Source: an uncultured Acidimicrobiales bacterium
Lineage (GTDB): Bacteria; Actinomycetota; Acidimicrobiia; Acidimicrobiales; SHLQ01
NCBI GenBank assembly: GCA_938015295.1
Contig: CALLQB010000046.1
Span: 1-61,417, forward strand
Direction of reading: 5' to 3'
Length of the DNA: 61,417 nucleotides
The notes beneath the pieces were generated by a model. The model searched no databases and had not been told where the DNA came from. It saw only the letters and a list, made by a program, of their open reading frames with translations. Each line of letters starts with the position of its first letter. Positions within the stretch are counted from its first letter, which is position 1. This document shows, piece by piece, positions 61,278-61,417 of this stretch. A program made the position numbers and the translations under genes.

Positions 61278-61417
61278 GTGGGAACACATCTCGACGCTGC
61301 CAAGGACCTGTTCGACCTCATTGACGCAAACGCTGAGAAGGCGGTCGGCGATCCCCTTCCGATCGCCACCGTTGACGCGATGGTCGAGGCTGACCTCCAC
61401 GCAACGATGATCCCCCA
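61278..61417 (+). CDS. 5' end of an unrecognised gene (partial)
   Basis: GTG 61278 with AGGGGGAAA upstream opens a frame continuing past the window end: 'HLDAAKDLFDLIDANAEKAV' then 'GDPLPIATVDAMVEADLHA'. It is helix-rich, with no signal peptide. The first 46 residues do not let me name it. Confidence 0.6.
   Translation, partial: MGTHLDAAKDLFDLIDANAEKAVGDPLPIATVDAMVEADLHATMIP

Noticed and set aside
1..61417. Insertion sequence or prophage
   Set aside because: I looked for transposase, integrase and phage structural motifs and for terminal inverted repeats with target duplications; none were found. The 51-bp palindromes are the only mobile-element-like items.

Overview
This is high-GC, gene-dense bacterial DNA with leaderless lipoproteins, many GTG/TTG starts, many short-chain dehydrogenases (SDRs), a CaiB-type CoA-transferase, a non-pyrrolysine MttB-family gene and zinc-less MDR-type reductases. 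That gene mix suggests an environmental actinobacterium, most likely Acidimicrobiia (Ilumatobacter-like). The assignment is an inference from gene content only; there is no rRNA or tRNA in the window. All functional calls come from reading motifs and translated ORFs by eye; no database search was run.

Layout. 1-6628 is catabolic: an eroded MaoC/acyl-CoA-ligase locus, a DUF4326 gene, a broken SDR, a serine hydrolase, and a compact Rieske oxygenase-RidA-phosphotriesterase-like operon. 6884-16990 is one 10.1-kb gene for a secreted protein of 3368 residues with two FG-GAP/beta-propeller arrays, Ig-like modules, an unusual PIRF-type pentapeptide beta-helix, a PPC-like module, a caspase-fold (C25/gingipain-like) peptidase and C-terminal RTX calcium-binding repeats. 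17-25 kb holds an MFS transporter, a D-aminoacylase-type amidohydrolase, a His-rich methyltransferase, two SDRs and several truncated genes. 25-35 kb carries a phosphotransferase pair, an arylsulfatase with an atypical active-site motif, an MFS drug-type exporter, a membrane fatty-acid hydroxylase, an esterase, a proline-racemase-family enzyme and an M14 carboxypeptidase-like protein; four copies of a 51-bp palindromic element lie here. 35-39 kb has small metabolic and lipoprotein genes.

38.8-45.3 kb is a coherent polyphosphate module: an operon of CotH-type protein, response regulator and histidine kinase is divergent from DUF4956 plus a VTC-type polyphosphate polymerase. A triple 11-bp-spaced heptamer (an OmpR/PhoB-style box) lies in the shared promoter, and a RelA/SpoT-domain alarmone synthetase lies immediately downstream. 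45.3-49 kb is an MttB-like methyltransferase plus an old-yellow-enzyme-type demethylase/reductase, joined by a 26-bp tandem repeat that has multiplied the stop/start junction. 49-61 kb holds paired CNNM/CorC-type CBS membrane proteins, a quinone reductase, a haloalkane dehalogenase-like hydrolase, a lipidated rhodanese, SDRs, an amidase, a CaiB/BaiF CoA-transferase and a YHYH-domain lipoprotein.

Two themes recur. Several genes are cut short by clean internal or terminal deletions while intact relatives sit nearby, which suggests active gene erosion (or assembly collapse, to be excluded). Short tandem repeats (9, 12, 15 and 26 bp) sit on start codons, leaders and protein repeats. The most novel-looking items are the giant multi-domain surface protein with its PIRF beta-helix, the self-regulated polyphosphate module, and the 51-bp palindrome family.
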